64,000 bases of DNA from Verrucomicrobiales bacterium. Its GTDB lineage: Bacteria; Verrucomicrobiota; Verrucomicrobiia; Verrucomicrobiales; DEV007. The stretch lies in NCBI GenBank assembly GCA_029212615.1, contig JARGPJ010000006.1:124375-188374 (forward strand), given 5' to 3'. Under the pieces are notes generated by a model. It worked only from the letters and a program-made list of their open reading frames with translations, ran no database searches and was not told the origin of the DNA. Below are positions 36,760 to 45,524 of this stretch, in pieces. The translations under genes and the position numbers were made by a program. Numbering within the stretch: position 1 is the stretch's first letter; each line of letters opens with the position of its first letter.

Positions 36760-38046
36760 ATGTCCAACGATCTCACCAAAAACGAAAAATGGTATCACGG
36801 CGTCACTCGCTATGAGTGGCTTGTCCTCATTATTGCCTGCGCCGGATGGATCTTCGATGTCTACGAAGGTCAAATTTTCAACCTGACACGGAATGACATG
36901 CTCGCCGATATTCTCGGCCAGGATCTCGGAAGCGCTGATGTTAAAAAATACGGGGAATGGTTTCTCGGCGTGTTTCTGTTGGGTGGAACAATTGGAGGAC
37001 TTCTCTTCGGTTCGATGGCGGATCGCTACGGCCGCCGCCCCATCATGATCGTGACAATCCTGATGTACTCGATCTTCTCCGGACTCACCTTTTTCGCCAC
37101 CGAACTGTGGCATGTCACCACTCTTCGCTTTTTCGTTGCCATGGGTGTAGGCGGCGAATGGGCTGTTGCCGCCGCCCTCGTCGCGGAAGTCTTTCCCAGA
37201 AAAGCGCGCGCACAAGCCTCCAGTATCTTTCACGCCTCCTCTGTCATCGGAACCTGGCTTGCGGCAATCGCGGCCTACCTCGTGAATACAAACTGGCAGT
37301 ATGCCTACCTCGTGGGTGTCATTCCGGCGTTGCTGATCGTCTGGGTACGGGTCGCGGTGAAAGAGCCGAAGAAATGGGAGGAAGCGCGAGCCGCCGCCGC
37401 CGCCGGCACCGAAAAACAGGGCAGCTTCAAGGAACTGCTTACGGTTGCGCCCTGGCGGGGTAGAGCAATCGGCGCGATGCTGATGGCCGCCGTGGGTCTT
37501 GGCACCTTCTGGGCCGTGACGATCGCCGGTCAGGACCTGGCCCGCGAACAACTCATCGCCGATGGTGTAAGCCCGGAGGAAGCCTCACAAAAAGCCAAAC
37601 TCGCCTACGGCATTATTCAAACGATTGGCGGAGGGATCGGGCTGGTCCTCTTTGGACCGATTGCCGCCCGGATCGGACGGAAGAAGGCCTTTGTAATCTT
37701 TCACCTCGCCGCATTCATTATCACTCCCATCGCCTGTTTTGCTCCCTCGAACTACACCATGCTTCTCGTGATCCTGCCCGTCTTCGGATTTTTCACTCTG
37801 GGAATGCACGCGGGATACGCCGTCTATTTTCCGGAACTCTTTCCGAACCGGCTCCGCGCAACAGGCATGAGCTGGGGATTCAATGGCGGACGGATCGTCG
37901 CCGTCTCTATCCTCCTCCTTTCGGGTAAAATGAAGGCCGCAATGGACCTTCCTGTCGCGATCAGCTGGCTGGGATGCTTTTTTCTCCTCGGGGCCGTGAT
38001 TATCCTCTTTTTACCTGAAACAAAAGACAAAGAGCTTCCTGAGTAG
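36760..38046 (+). CDS. MFS-family transporter (sugar/organic acid type)
   Basis: A 428-residue protein with 12 predicted helices. It carries MFS signature A (GSMADRYGRRPIMI, about residues 85-98) after TM2 and GPIAARIGRKKAF in the second half. It also has ETKDKELPE near the C terminus, a PETK-type end typical of sugar and aromatic acid porters. VAMGVGGEWAVAAALVAEVFP matches the sugar/metabolite:H+ symporter branch. It lies 84 bp after the Gfo/Idh gene and 15 bp before the ROK regulator gene, so probably one operon. I infer import of the sulfonate or a sugar released by the exported enzymes; the exact substrate is not shown. Confidence 0.88.
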   Translation: MSNDLTKNEKWYHGVTRYEWLVLIIACAGWIFDVYEGQIFNLTRNDMLADILGQDLGSADVKKYGEWFLGVFLLGGTIGGLLFGSMADRYGRRPIMIVTILMYSIFSGLTFFATELWHVTTLRFFVAMGVGGEWAVAAALVAEVFPRKARAQASSIFHASSVIGTWLAAIAAYLVNTNWQYAYLVGVIPALLIVWVRVAVKEPKKWEEARAAAAAGTEKQGSFKELLTVAPWRGRAIGAMLMAAVGLGTFWAVTIAGQDLAREQLIADGVSPEEASQKAKLAYGIIQTIGGGIGLVLFGPIAARIGRKKAFVIFHLAAFIITPIACFAPSNYTMLLVILPVFGFFTLGMHAGYAVYFPELFPNRLRATGMSWGFNGGRIVAVSILLLSGKMKAAMDLPVAISWLGCFFLLGAVIILFLPETKDKELPE

Positions 38047-38061
38047 TAGAGTGGTCCGCTT

Positions 38062-39237
38062 ATGGACCCAGCTACGCTTGAACGTCTAATTGTCAGGGAG
38101 ATTCGCAAGGCAACTGCGATCTCCCGGCGCGACCTCGCGGACCGGCTTGAAGTGGCCCGCTCCACTGCCGGACGCCGCGTCGACAGCCTGATCGCCCGCG
38201 GCCTTCTCAAAGAGAACGGCATCGAAGAAAAATCAGAAGCTGGCCGGCCAAAACGCTTCCTCGGAATTTGCGGAGAATTCGGACGATTCGTCGGATTCGA
38301 CTTTGATGCCCGCCATGTCTATGCCGTCCTCACCGATTTCGCCCAATCGAAAATTTCGGAAAGGACGGTCCGCCTCGAGGCAAAACCAGCCAAAGATGAG
38401 GTTCTCACCATTCTGAAAGAGATCATCGAAGAATTCAGAGCTGAGTGTGGTGAGATTAAGATCCTCGGCTATGGCATCGGTGTCCCCGGAAGAATCAATC
38501 AAGCTGAACAGATTGGAATTTCCTACCCTTACATCGAGGGCTGGAAAGACATCAATCTCGGAAAGGAGTTGGGGCTCTCCAGCGGGGAGCTTCATATTGA
38601 AAACAACACCAAGGCGATCGCGCTAGGCGAGTACTGGCTGGGACATGATGTTCCGCCCGAAAACCTCGTCTGCATCAACATCCGAACCGGCATCTCGACT
38701 GCAATCCTGTCAAATGGCCACATGTTACGTGGATACCATGAAATGGCCGGCGAAATCCGGGGGTGGAAAATCACAGGAACAGACGAATCAGTCTGGCTCG
38801 AAGACGGAGCGACCGTGAGATCTGTCCTGAACAAAGACAGCCTCACCGGTTGGAGAGCCTACGTTGAGGCATGCCTCAACGGCGATGACACGGCGCTGAA
38901 AACACTGAATAAGCTGATCCCCTATCATGCCGACACCGTCTCACGCCTTGTTCAACTGGCTGATCCTGAAATGGTTGTCATTGCCGGATCTTTCAACGAC
39001 CTCGGAGATACCTACTTAGAGCCCCTCCGCGCAGCCACCGAAGAAGCTCTCAGCAATCACTACTTTGCCCCTCCTCCGGTCAACTTCGTCTCTAAAGGTG
39101 AATTCACAGGAGCTCTCGGAGCCGCCGCTCTTTCCGCCAAATGTTACAAGCCCGACGGCACCACCGTCGCTATCTCTTCGCGGAAACGCGCCAGACGGAG
39201 GCGAGTATCAAAACCGCGCCCATCAACTGCCACATGA
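38062..39237 (+). CDS. ROK-family transcriptional regulator
   Basis: The 391-residue product has an N-terminal winged-helix DNA-binding domain (ISRRDLADRLEVARSTAGRRVDSLIARGLLKENG, about 20-53) and a ROK domain (sugar kinase/repressor fold) with YGIGVPGRIN and the GY-HEMAGEI segment. The zinc motif CxCGxxGC and the GH of the usual AGExGH signature are missing (EIRGW), as is a kinase-type catalytic aspartate motif (ENNTKAIALGEYW), so it is a regulator, not a kinase. It lies 15 bp after the MFS gene and likely controls this operon and perhaps the divergent one in response to a sugar ligand. Its 3' end overlaps the convergent EamA gene by 68 bp. Confidence 0.88.
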   Translation: MDPATLERLIVREIRKATAISRRDLADRLEVARSTAGRRVDSLIARGLLKENGIEEKSEAGRPKRFLGICGEFGRFVGFDFDARHVYAVLTDFAQSKISERTVRLEAKPAKDEVLTILKEIIEEFRAECGEIKILGYGIGVPGRINQAEQIGISYPYIEGWKDINLGKELGLSSGELHIENNTKAIALGEYWLGHDVPPENLVCINIRTGISTAILSNGHMLRGYHEMAGEIRGWKITGTDESVWLEDGATVRSVLNKDSLTGWRAYVEACLNGDDTALKTLNKLIPYHADTVSRLVQLADPEMVVIAGSFNDLGDTYLEPLRAATEEALSNHYFAPPPVNFVSKGEFTGALGAAALSAKCYKPDGTTVAISSRKRARRRRVSKPRPSTAT

Positions 39238-40093
39238 CGAAAGATTCTTCGAACAGAAGAAATCCACCCATCGTCGTCATGACCGGCCACAACATCTGAA
39301 TCGAAGCTCCCGCAGATACGGAAAGGCAGCGATAGCCTTCGTTCATCGCGAGCTGCCCCGATCCTGCCGCTGTCGCGGCAAGAGTGAGCAGAGCCCACTC
39401 CGAGCCGGTGAGCGCCCCTATCTTCGGTGCCGCCATGACAAGAAGTGGCAGAAAGATCCAGACACACTGCGCCAGATAGATCGTGCCGATCGAATAATCG
39501 ACCACTAACTTTCGCACAAGAACAACGGATGCTGCCGCAAGCACCGCTCCGGCAAGGGCGATCACTTCATAGACCCCAATCTGAAATCCTTCGACGTCCG
39601 TGTTTGGCCCGACCAGGAAGACGATGCCGACAAAGGCGGTGGCAAGCCACACAAAACGTCGCGGCGTCAGCTTCTCACCGAGCGCGAGAACGGCGATCAC
39701 TGAGGCGAAGATCACATAGGTATTGCAAATCAAGGTCGCCATTCCCGCGCCGAGCGCCGGAACCGTCCAGTAGTATGCCGCCGTTCCAAGCAATCCGGTC
39801 ATCCCCCGCAGAATCAAAAGCCGGTTCACAAAAACCGGCCGAATCTGCGTGGGGCGCCGCCCGCGAAAGAAGACGAGCACGATAAAGATCCCCACAACTG
39901 CCCGAAAGAGCAGAGGCACATCCGGAGTGATCCCGTGAGCCGTCCCACTCAGATAACGAAGGAGCAATGTGTTCGCGGTAAAGGCGGCAACAGACCACAG
40001 CATGATGACCGTGCCGCGACGAGGATTGGCAGATTGAACAGATTCAAGACTGGGCGTTTTCATTGGCATGAACAACCCGGTGAGGTCGGTCAT
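39170..40093 (-). CDS. EamA/DMT-superfamily transporter
   Basis: A 307-residue protein with ten predicted helices in two EamA repeats (LWSVAAFTANTLLLRYLSG near residue 32 and YEVIALAGAVLAAASVVLVRKLV in the second). Members export or import metabolites such as amino acids or nucleotide sugars. The substrate is unknown, but the position next to the sulfonate-type cluster makes export of a pathway product possible. The first ATG at 40093 is used; ATG at 40069 or 40063 would remove a few residues before the first helix, with no ribosome-binding site to decide. The coding end overlaps the ROK gene by 68 bp on the opposite strand. Confidence 0.82.
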   Translation of the reverse strand: MTDLTGLFMPMKTPSLESVQSANPRRGTVIMLWSVAAFTANTLLLRYLSGTAHGITPDVPLLFRAVVGIFIVLVFFRGRRPTQIRPVFVNRLLILRGMTGLLGTAAYYWTVPALGAGMATLICNTYVIFASVIAVLALGEKLTPRRFVWLATAFVGIVFLVGPNTDVEGFQIGVYEVIALAGAVLAAASVVLVRKLVVDYSIGTIYLAQCVWIFLPLLVMAAPKIGALTGSEWALLTLAATAAGSGQLAMNEGYRCLSVSAGASIQMLWPVMTTMGGFLLFEESFVMWQLMGAVLILASVWRVSAKR

Positions 40094-40370
40094 TCGAACA
40101 CGCTGGAATCAAAAAGAGAACAAAAGCACAGAAACGATAAACAAACCTCAACCGGAGTTAACGAACACAAATTCGCCACGCGACGACGGCGACGCGGTGA
40201 ATTCGTTTCAGATTGAGGGTTAGATTCATGTTCTCTTTCAAAGAGTGAATACTCCCGATCAGGGAAAATGCAAGCCCGTCGAGGGGACGCCGGGCGGCCT
40301 TCCGAATCAGTAAGGAAAGAATCTCCCTCCTTTTACCAGTCGAAAAACTGACGGTATCTGTCGTATTCAG

Positions 40371-41789
40371 TCAGCGATAATCCGCTCCATTAAGACTTTG
40401 GAGGACAGAATCCGACCAGTCCTTCAACGCCTCTTTCATCTTCGCAACACGCTCAGGTTCCTCCTCTGAAAGGTCCACTTCCTCGTACGGGTCCGACTTC
40501 AAATGATAGAGTTCGAAAGTCGCCTTTCCGGTTTTCTTATGAATGATGTGGTGAAGCTTCCAGTCGCCGTCAATCCAGGCGAGATGCCCTTTCAACTCTT
40601 CAAGAGTTTTTGGTGGGTCCGGAATCGCCATCGCGGCAACCACGTCTTCATTGGGCGGTAGATCCCGACCCTCCGCTTGCGCAGCTTTCAGTTCCTGCAT
40701 CCACTCCTCACTGGGGGTACCGATCCCCCGCATGCTGGTGTCCCAGAACCCCATCGGTTTATTCCGGCTTTCGCCCTCCCCTTCCATCATCGAGATGAGA
40801 CTCTCCCCGTCCAGGTCCGGCCCCTCCGGCAACGCAACTCCGACCGCCTCAAGAACGGTGGGGAAAATGTCAAAAGTATTCCCCCGGCTCTCAATCACCC
40901 GATGCTCAGGAAACCTTGCAGGCCACTCCACAATCGAAGGCACTAACAAACCACCTTCATAGATATGGCCCTTGTTTCCGCGAAAACCGCCACTGCTCCC
41001 CACCTTGGGAAGTGCTCCATTATCACTGCAGTACCAAAGCAGGGTATTTTCACGAATCCCCATCTCCTCCAACTCCTCCCTCAGCTTTCCGTAGGCGCGA
41101 TCCATCCCGGTGACTTCCCCTAGGAAATTTTTTACCGCATCGTCTTCATCCGCATAGAGCGCTGCATCCTCATCCGCAGCGATGTGGGGGCTATGGGGGG
41201 AGCCAAACCAGATCACCGCAAAGATCGGCTTCTCTTCCTTGAGCGAATCCTTCATCCAATCCAGAGCGGAGTCGACCGCAATAAAGGAACTCTCGACCCC
41301 CTCGAAAGTAACCGCCCTGCCCTCATCAGAAAGCGTGGCGCCATTCTCGTAGAAATTCGGCGCACTCACCCATCGATCGAAGCCATGTGCACCGGGCCGG
41401 GATTCACTGCTTTCACGCACCGAACCCAGGTGCCATTTCCCGAAATGTCCTGTCGTATAGCCCTCGTGTTTCAGGACCTCTGCGAGCGTCACTTCCTGAT
41501 TCCTGATCGGGAATCCCCACTGATAAACCCCGAGGCGATTCGGGTTCCTCCCGGTAAGGACACTTGCGCGCGTCGGGGAGCAAACCGGGGCAGCCGCATA
41601 AAAGCGATCAAACCGAAGTCCTCTGGCTGCGGCATCGTCAAAGTTCGGCGTCTTCACCAGCGGGTGACCATTGTAACCCATATCGCCCCAACCCTGGTCA
41701 TCAGCCATCACGAGAATGACATGGGGGCGCTCTGCCGCCTGAGCAAGACAGGAGAGGGCCAGGAGCAGAAAAGAAAAAATTGGTTTCAT
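40371..41789 (-). CDS. Sulfatase (formylglycine type), secreted
   Basis: The 472-residue protein has a signal peptide (MKPIFSFLLLALSCLAQAA), the metal segment HVILVMADDQGWGDMGYNGHP, and the signature CSPTRASVLTGR with formylglycine Cys70. Further family features are FGKWHLGSV and YCSDNGALPKVGSSGGFRGNKG (Asp/Asn metal ligands and a Lys). The family hydrolyses sulfate esters; the ADDQGWGDMGYNGHP segment is typical of arylsulfatase A-like polysaccharide sulfatases. It is the second of a tandem sulfatase pair, 115 bp after the neighbouring sulfatase (41905-43371), so they may be co-transcribed. Confidence 0.92.
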   Translation of the reverse strand: MKPIFSFLLLALSCLAQAAERPHVILVMADDQGWGDMGYNGHPLVKTPNFDDAAARGLRFDRFYAAAPVCSPTRASVLTGRNPNRLGVYQWGFPIRNQEVTLAEVLKHEGYTTGHFGKWHLGSVRESSESRPGAHGFDRWVSAPNFYENGATLSDEGRAVTFEGVESSFIAVDSALDWMKDSLKEEKPIFAVIWFGSPHSPHIAADEDAALYADEDDAVKNFLGEVTGMDRAYGKLREELEEMGIRENTLLWYCSDNGALPKVGSSGGFRGNKGHIYEGGLLVPSIVEWPARFPEHRVIESRGNTFDIFPTVLEAVGVALPEGPDLDGESLISMMEGEGESRNKPMGFWDTSMRGIGTPSEEWMQELKAAQAEGRDLPPNEDVVAAMAIPDPPKTLEELKGHLAWIDGDWKLHHIIHKKTGKATFELYHLKSDPYEEVDLSEEEPERVAKMKEALKDWSDSVLQSLNGADYR

Positions 41790-41904
41790 TCAACCAGCCT
41801 ATCCATGAATCACCACCGGCGACAAGACCGCGACCGCGCCCTCACCTATTCTGGACAGGGCATCAATCTTTTTTCTATGAGCGCATTCAGGAGTCTCTTC
41901 AAAC

Positions 41905-43371
41905 TCAACGCCATAGAGACGCCTCCGCGGCCTTGATTTCTTCAAGGTGCCGCCGAAGGCGCGCGACCACTTCAGGATGCTCTTCGTACAAATTATTTTG
42001 CTCCCCGGGGTCATTCGCGAGGTTAAAAAGCTGGCCGTCCGGTTCACCTTTCTTTGCTTCCGGTAGGACCGGCTCAAAACTGAAGGGCTCATAGGTCCCG
42101 TCCTCATTCCGAATCACAACCGCCTCAGGATCTTTTAACCCGATTCTAAACTTTCCCGCCCCGGAACCGATTCCGTCGACCAGTTTCCAATCGCGGTCAC
42201 GTATCGCAAAGAGCCCCTGCACCGAGTGGTGCACCAACGGGCGTCGAATGAACTCCCCGGCGCTTGTTCCATCCAGTAGAGGCACCCAGCTGACGCTGTC
42301 TTCGGCGACTCCGAGGTCGAGAGTCGTGCCCGCAATCTCAGCACAGGTCGCGTAAATATCCTGCAGGGCTACCGGCTCGTCACAGACCGTTCCCGCCTCA
42401 ACCTTTCCCGGCCAGCGAATCAGAAGCGGAACGCGATGCCCCCCTTCGTAAATTTGAGTCTTTTTACCGGACCATGGATCATTATTTCCTCCAAACTTCG
42501 GCAGCCCTCCATTGTCACTTGTAACCATGATGATCGTATTTTCGGCGAGACCAAGCCTGTCGAGCGTCTTCAAGACCTCGCCGACGGCCCAGTCAAACTC
42601 AGCCACAAATCCATCGTAAAGCCCCTCGAAATCATCTCCCCGCGCCCCCATTCGAAAGGCGGCATGGGGCGTGATCGGAAAATGAACATTAGTCGTCGGG
42701 TAATAGAGAAAGAACGGTTTGTTCCGGTTCTCACGGATAAAATTGACCGCTGCTGAAGAAAGATCGCCCGCGGTGTTCTCCAGCGACCGCCGCGCTGCCG
42801 TCAACCCGACGGGATCCCAAACGCGATGCCCTTCCGGCAAACCGACGATGCGATCATTCTCCATGAAAACCTCCATCTCCGGCGAGGAATTATGGCTGAA
42901 AGGAACCCCGAAAAAATAGTCAAAGCCCACTCTGTTCGGCCCGATCGAAAATTCGTTATTCTGATAGGCATCCATCTCGCGACCGAATCCGAGGTGCCAC
43001 TTCCCGATGCAGGCTGTCTTATACCCGGCGGATCGCATCATCGCGGGTAGCGTCTCAATCCCCTCCTCAATCAGGAGCGGCATCCGCTCGCTGAGAACCC
43101 AATCCTGTAAATAGGAGCGCCATGCGTACCGTCCTGTCAGCAGCGAATAGCGGGTCGGCGTGCAGACAGCGGAGGGGGAATGAGCATCAGTGAAAAGCAT
43201 GCCCTCCCCGGCGAGACGCTGTGCCGACGGGGTCGGCGGTGCTCCCTTCCGATAAGGGGAGAGATCTCCATAGCCCAAATCGTCGGCCATGATGATAATC
43301 ACATTCGGTCGTTCATCTCCAAAAGCCGGAGCAATGAAAAACAGCAGAAAGAAGAAACAGGCACGAGTCAT
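41905..43371 (-). CDS. Sulfatase (formylglycine type), secreted
   Basis: The start at ATG 43371 precedes a hydrophobic signal peptide (MTRACFFFLLFFIAPAFG); an upstream GTG at 43392 adds seven residues. The 488-residue product has NVIIIMADDLGYGDLSPY, the signature CTPTRYSLLTGR with formylglycine Cys70, GKWHLGFGRE and VTSDNGGLPKFGGNNDPWSG. It is similar in layout to the sulfatases at 62153 and 40371. Substrate not readable. It is divergent from the PhoU-like gene, about 140 bp away. Confidence 0.92.
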   Translation of the reverse strand: MTRACFFFLLFFIAPAFGDERPNVIIIMADDLGYGDLSPYRKGAPPTPSAQRLAGEGMLFTDAHSPSAVCTPTRYSLLTGRYAWRSYLQDWVLSERMPLLIEEGIETLPAMMRSAGYKTACIGKWHLGFGREMDAYQNNEFSIGPNRVGFDYFFGVPFSHNSSPEMEVFMENDRIVGLPEGHRVWDPVGLTAARRSLENTAGDLSSAAVNFIRENRNKPFFLYYPTTNVHFPITPHAAFRMGARGDDFEGLYDGFVAEFDWAVGEVLKTLDRLGLAENTIIMVTSDNGGLPKFGGNNDPWSGKKTQIYEGGHRVPLLIRWPGKVEAGTVCDEPVALQDIYATCAEIAGTTLDLGVAEDSVSWVPLLDGTSAGEFIRRPLVHHSVQGLFAIRDRDWKLVDGIGSGAGKFRIGLKDPEAVVIRNEDGTYEPFSFEPVLPEAKKGEPDGQLFNLANDPGEQNNLYEEHPEVVARLRRHLEEIKAAEASLWR

Positions 43372-43511
43372 GATCCTACCCTCGTTTCCCACGACAACTT
43401 CTCAAGGGACTCAAAAAGGCGTCACGCAGAGTCAATCCTTCCTTTTGAGCCAATCCTGAAGTGTGACAATAAATCCACTTTCATCGGCTTTAATTCGCTC
43501 CATCCTATCCG

Positions 43512-44195
43512 ATGGAAGGCTCCCCCACCCCTCACACACTTGAAGATTTTGATCTCGAGCTGCAAAGTATTCGAGGAGCGGTTCTTTCTATGGCCGCTAC
43601 CGCCAAGCAAATGGTCGATGAGGTTGGTCAACTTCTCAGCGAAGACAAAAAGCCAAGCGCATCGAAAGCGAAACAGAGCGAAAAAAACCTCGATCAACTC
43701 GAAGCGGAAGTAGATCAGCAGGCGCGAATGATCCTTCTCAAGTATCAGCCTGTCGCGACCGATCTCCGCGAAGTCACCGGAGCAGTCCGCATCGCAACGG
43801 ATTTCGAGCAAATTGGAGATGACGCCCGCAGCATCCTCCTTCACGCCAAAGATTTGAAGGCATGGATTTCCTACGATTCACATGAAGTTCTGGGTAAACA
43901 GTGGGATCAAAGCCATCAACTTCTGACTGATGCCTGTGACGCCTTTTCCGGGCATGATGCGGAAAAAGGAGAAATGATCGGAGATTCGAAATCATCGGTC
44001 CGAAAGCTTGCCAACGAATCCCGCGACCACATTTCCAGAGCAGTCGCCAACAACCATGGCCTGGCGCCCTCTTTTGTCGAAGCGGTCAATGCGATCCATG
44101 CGCTTGAAAACATCGGATTACACGCCTGCAGCCTCGGAGAAACCGTCGTCTTTATCGAAACGTCCACTGATCGACGCGATAAACGAACCCGCTGA
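43512..44195 (+). CDS. PhoU-like protein
   Basis: The 227-residue, all-helical product has two PhoU-type repeats, each with an ExxxD-like metal motif. The first is clear: ATDLREVTGAVRIATDFEQIGDDARSI (about 79-105), with DFEQIGD. The second is weaker, around HALENIGLHACSLGE. PhoU proteins regulate the PhoR-PhoB phosphate system and the Pst transporter from the cytosol and bind metal clusters. Here no pst, phoB or phoR gene is adjacent, so it may regulate a distant system or a Na/Pi transporter. Flanked by a divergent sulfatase and a convergent RRM gene. Confidence 0.82.
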   Translation: MEGSPTPHTLEDFDLELQSIRGAVLSMAATAKQMVDEVGQLLSEDKKPSASKAKQSEKNLDQLEAEVDQQARMILLKYQPVATDLREVTGAVRIATDFEQIGDDARSILLHAKDLKAWISYDSHEVLGKQWDQSHQLLTDACDAFSGHDAEKGEMIGDSKSSVRKLANESRDHISRAVANNHGLAPSFVEAVNAIHALENIGLHACSLGETVVFIETSTDRRDKRTR

Positions 44196-44242
44196 GAGCG
44201 GTGCTGCGGCATAGGCGTCCCGCCCCATTACCGGCGAGCACG

Positions 44243-44278
44243 AAAAAGGAGGTGACCGTCATCCTGACGATTCACCTC
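44243..44278 (-). terminator. Rho-independent terminator after the RRM gene
   Basis: On the minus strand a GAGGTGA ... TCACCTC stem with an inner GTCA/TGAC pair (plus strand 44249-44255 and 44272-44278) is followed by TTTTT (plus AAAAA at 44243-44247). It lies about 70 bp beyond the RRM gene stop, in the convergent gap with phoU, and probably serves that gene. Confidence 0.75.
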
Positions 44279-44345
44279 TATAAAATAAATTTTCAGGAAC
44301 TACGCCTTTCCTTCAGGAACCGCGCCGTTCCGAATGCGACCGATC

Positions 44346-45353
44346 TTACTGCCCTTCGCTTTCAGGTGCTTCCTCTTCAGAAGCAGGTGCAGCTTCGGCC
44401 GGAGACGAGCTACCGCCTTTCACCTCACTGAGGCGAAGTTGATGGCCCATGAAAAATTTCAGATCGATGACCTCAACCGCTTTCTGAGCAGCCTCGACCT
44501 CGGTGAACTCAATCGTCAGCTCACCGGTCGCGGCACCTTCCGCAGCTGAGAGCGCGGAAGTTTCCCGGACCTCGCCGATTCCTTCAAAAAGATCGGAAAT
44601 ATCTTCGCTCGTTGCGTCTTTGTTCAGGTTCGCAACGGTCAGCGTCGTCGACGTCACCACCGGGATTTCGGCCGGCTTAACCTGATGAGTCGGTTTTTCG
44701 ATTCTCTCATCAGAAGAGCGGCCACCGCGACCACCACCACGGCGCTCACGATCACCGGAACGCCCTTCGCGGCGCGGTGGACGATCACCACCTTCGCGGC
44801 TGCGACGCTCGCGACCTCCGCCTTCACGTGGCCCACTATCACGACGCGGCTTTTCAGCCTTGGCACCGGAAACCAGCATCTGACGGCCCTTCAATTCGGT
44901 GTCATTCAGCTTTGAGACAGCCGCCTTCGCATCCTCTACGCTTGTCATCTCGACAAAGCCGAAGCCTTTCGAACGACCTGAATCGCCATGACGAACCACT
45001 GCCGCACTGATGACCTTGCCGATCGGGGCAAACGCCGCTTCCAGTTCCTCATCAGTGAGGTCGTAGTTCAGATTGCCAATGTAAAGGCGCGGAGTCGTTG
45101 GCTCTTCGATAATACGACGACGCTGCGGCCTTTTACCCGAAGGCTTTCCACCCTTCTTCTTCGATTTCGTTGGATCGACGAGACCGAAAGTGATCGCCTT
45201 GATGAATTTCTGAAAGCCGGTCGGCTTTGGTTCAGGGCGACGGGGACGCCCGCCGCTTCTGCGCTGACCACCACCGGAGCGGTTTTGATTACGATTACGG
45301 GAGTTACCGGAACGCGGTCTGCGGTTCCGATCTGACGATGAGGATTCTTCCAT
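44346..45353 (-). CDS. RNA-binding protein with two RRM domains and RGG-like linkers
   Basis: The 335-residue product starts with a basic Arg/Gly/Asn-rich region (about 5-62). RRM1 (about 88-160) has RNP2 LYIGNL and RNP1 KGFGFVEM. An Arg/Gly/Glu-rich low-complexity linker (about 165-225, RRGGGRGGRSSDER) follows, then a second, degenerate RRM-like domain (about 230-300; TTLTVANLNKDATSEDISDLF) without a clear aromatic RNP1. Bacterial RRM proteins usually have one domain; two with RGG-type linkers is uncommon. It probably binds RNA in the cytosol; a role at cold or in RNA turnover is inference. Ends at a terminator in the convergent gap with phoU. Confidence 0.85.
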   Translation of the reverse strand: MEESSSSDRNRRPRSGNSRNRNQNRSGGGQRRSGGRPRRPEPKPTGFQKFIKAITFGLVDPTKSKKKGGKPSGKRPQRRRIIEEPTTPRLYIGNLNYDLTDEELEAAFAPIGKVISAAVVRHGDSGRSKGFGFVEMTSVEDAKAAVSKLNDTELKGRQMLVSGAKAEKPRRDSGPREGGGRERRSREGGDRPPRREGRSGDRERRGGGRGGRSSDERIEKPTHQVKPAEIPVVTSTTLTVANLNKDATSEDISDLFEGIGEVRETSALSAAEGAATGELTIEFTEVEAAQKAVEVIDLKFFMGHQLRLSEVKGGSSSPAEAAPASEEEAPESEGQ

Positions 45354-45499
45354 TAAATAAGTGAGTTCGTTCTACTAAGATTAACCCCCTCCAGAGTGAC
45401 GGGGGCGATAGCATGAGAAGGAAAAGGAATCCCCCCCATGCCGGTAAGAGCCGCCATCCTAGTTCAGCGGCTCCGTTGAGCAAGTCATTTACCTGCAAC

Positions 45500-45520
45500 A
45501 AAAAGGGGCGATTCGCCCCG
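45500..45520 (-). terminator. Rho-independent terminator after the DUF3127 gene
   Basis: On the minus strand GGGGCG and CGCCCC (plus 45514-45519 and 45505-45510) form a short GC-rich hairpin with a 3-nt loop. It begins a few bases after the DUF3127 stop codon and is followed by TTTTTG. Confidence 0.75.
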
Positions 45521-45524
45521 TTTT

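Noticed and set aside
40094..40370. Intergenic region between the EamA gene and a sulfatase (277 bp)
   Set aside because: Scanned for a small gene, tRNA or repeat; I found no supported feature.
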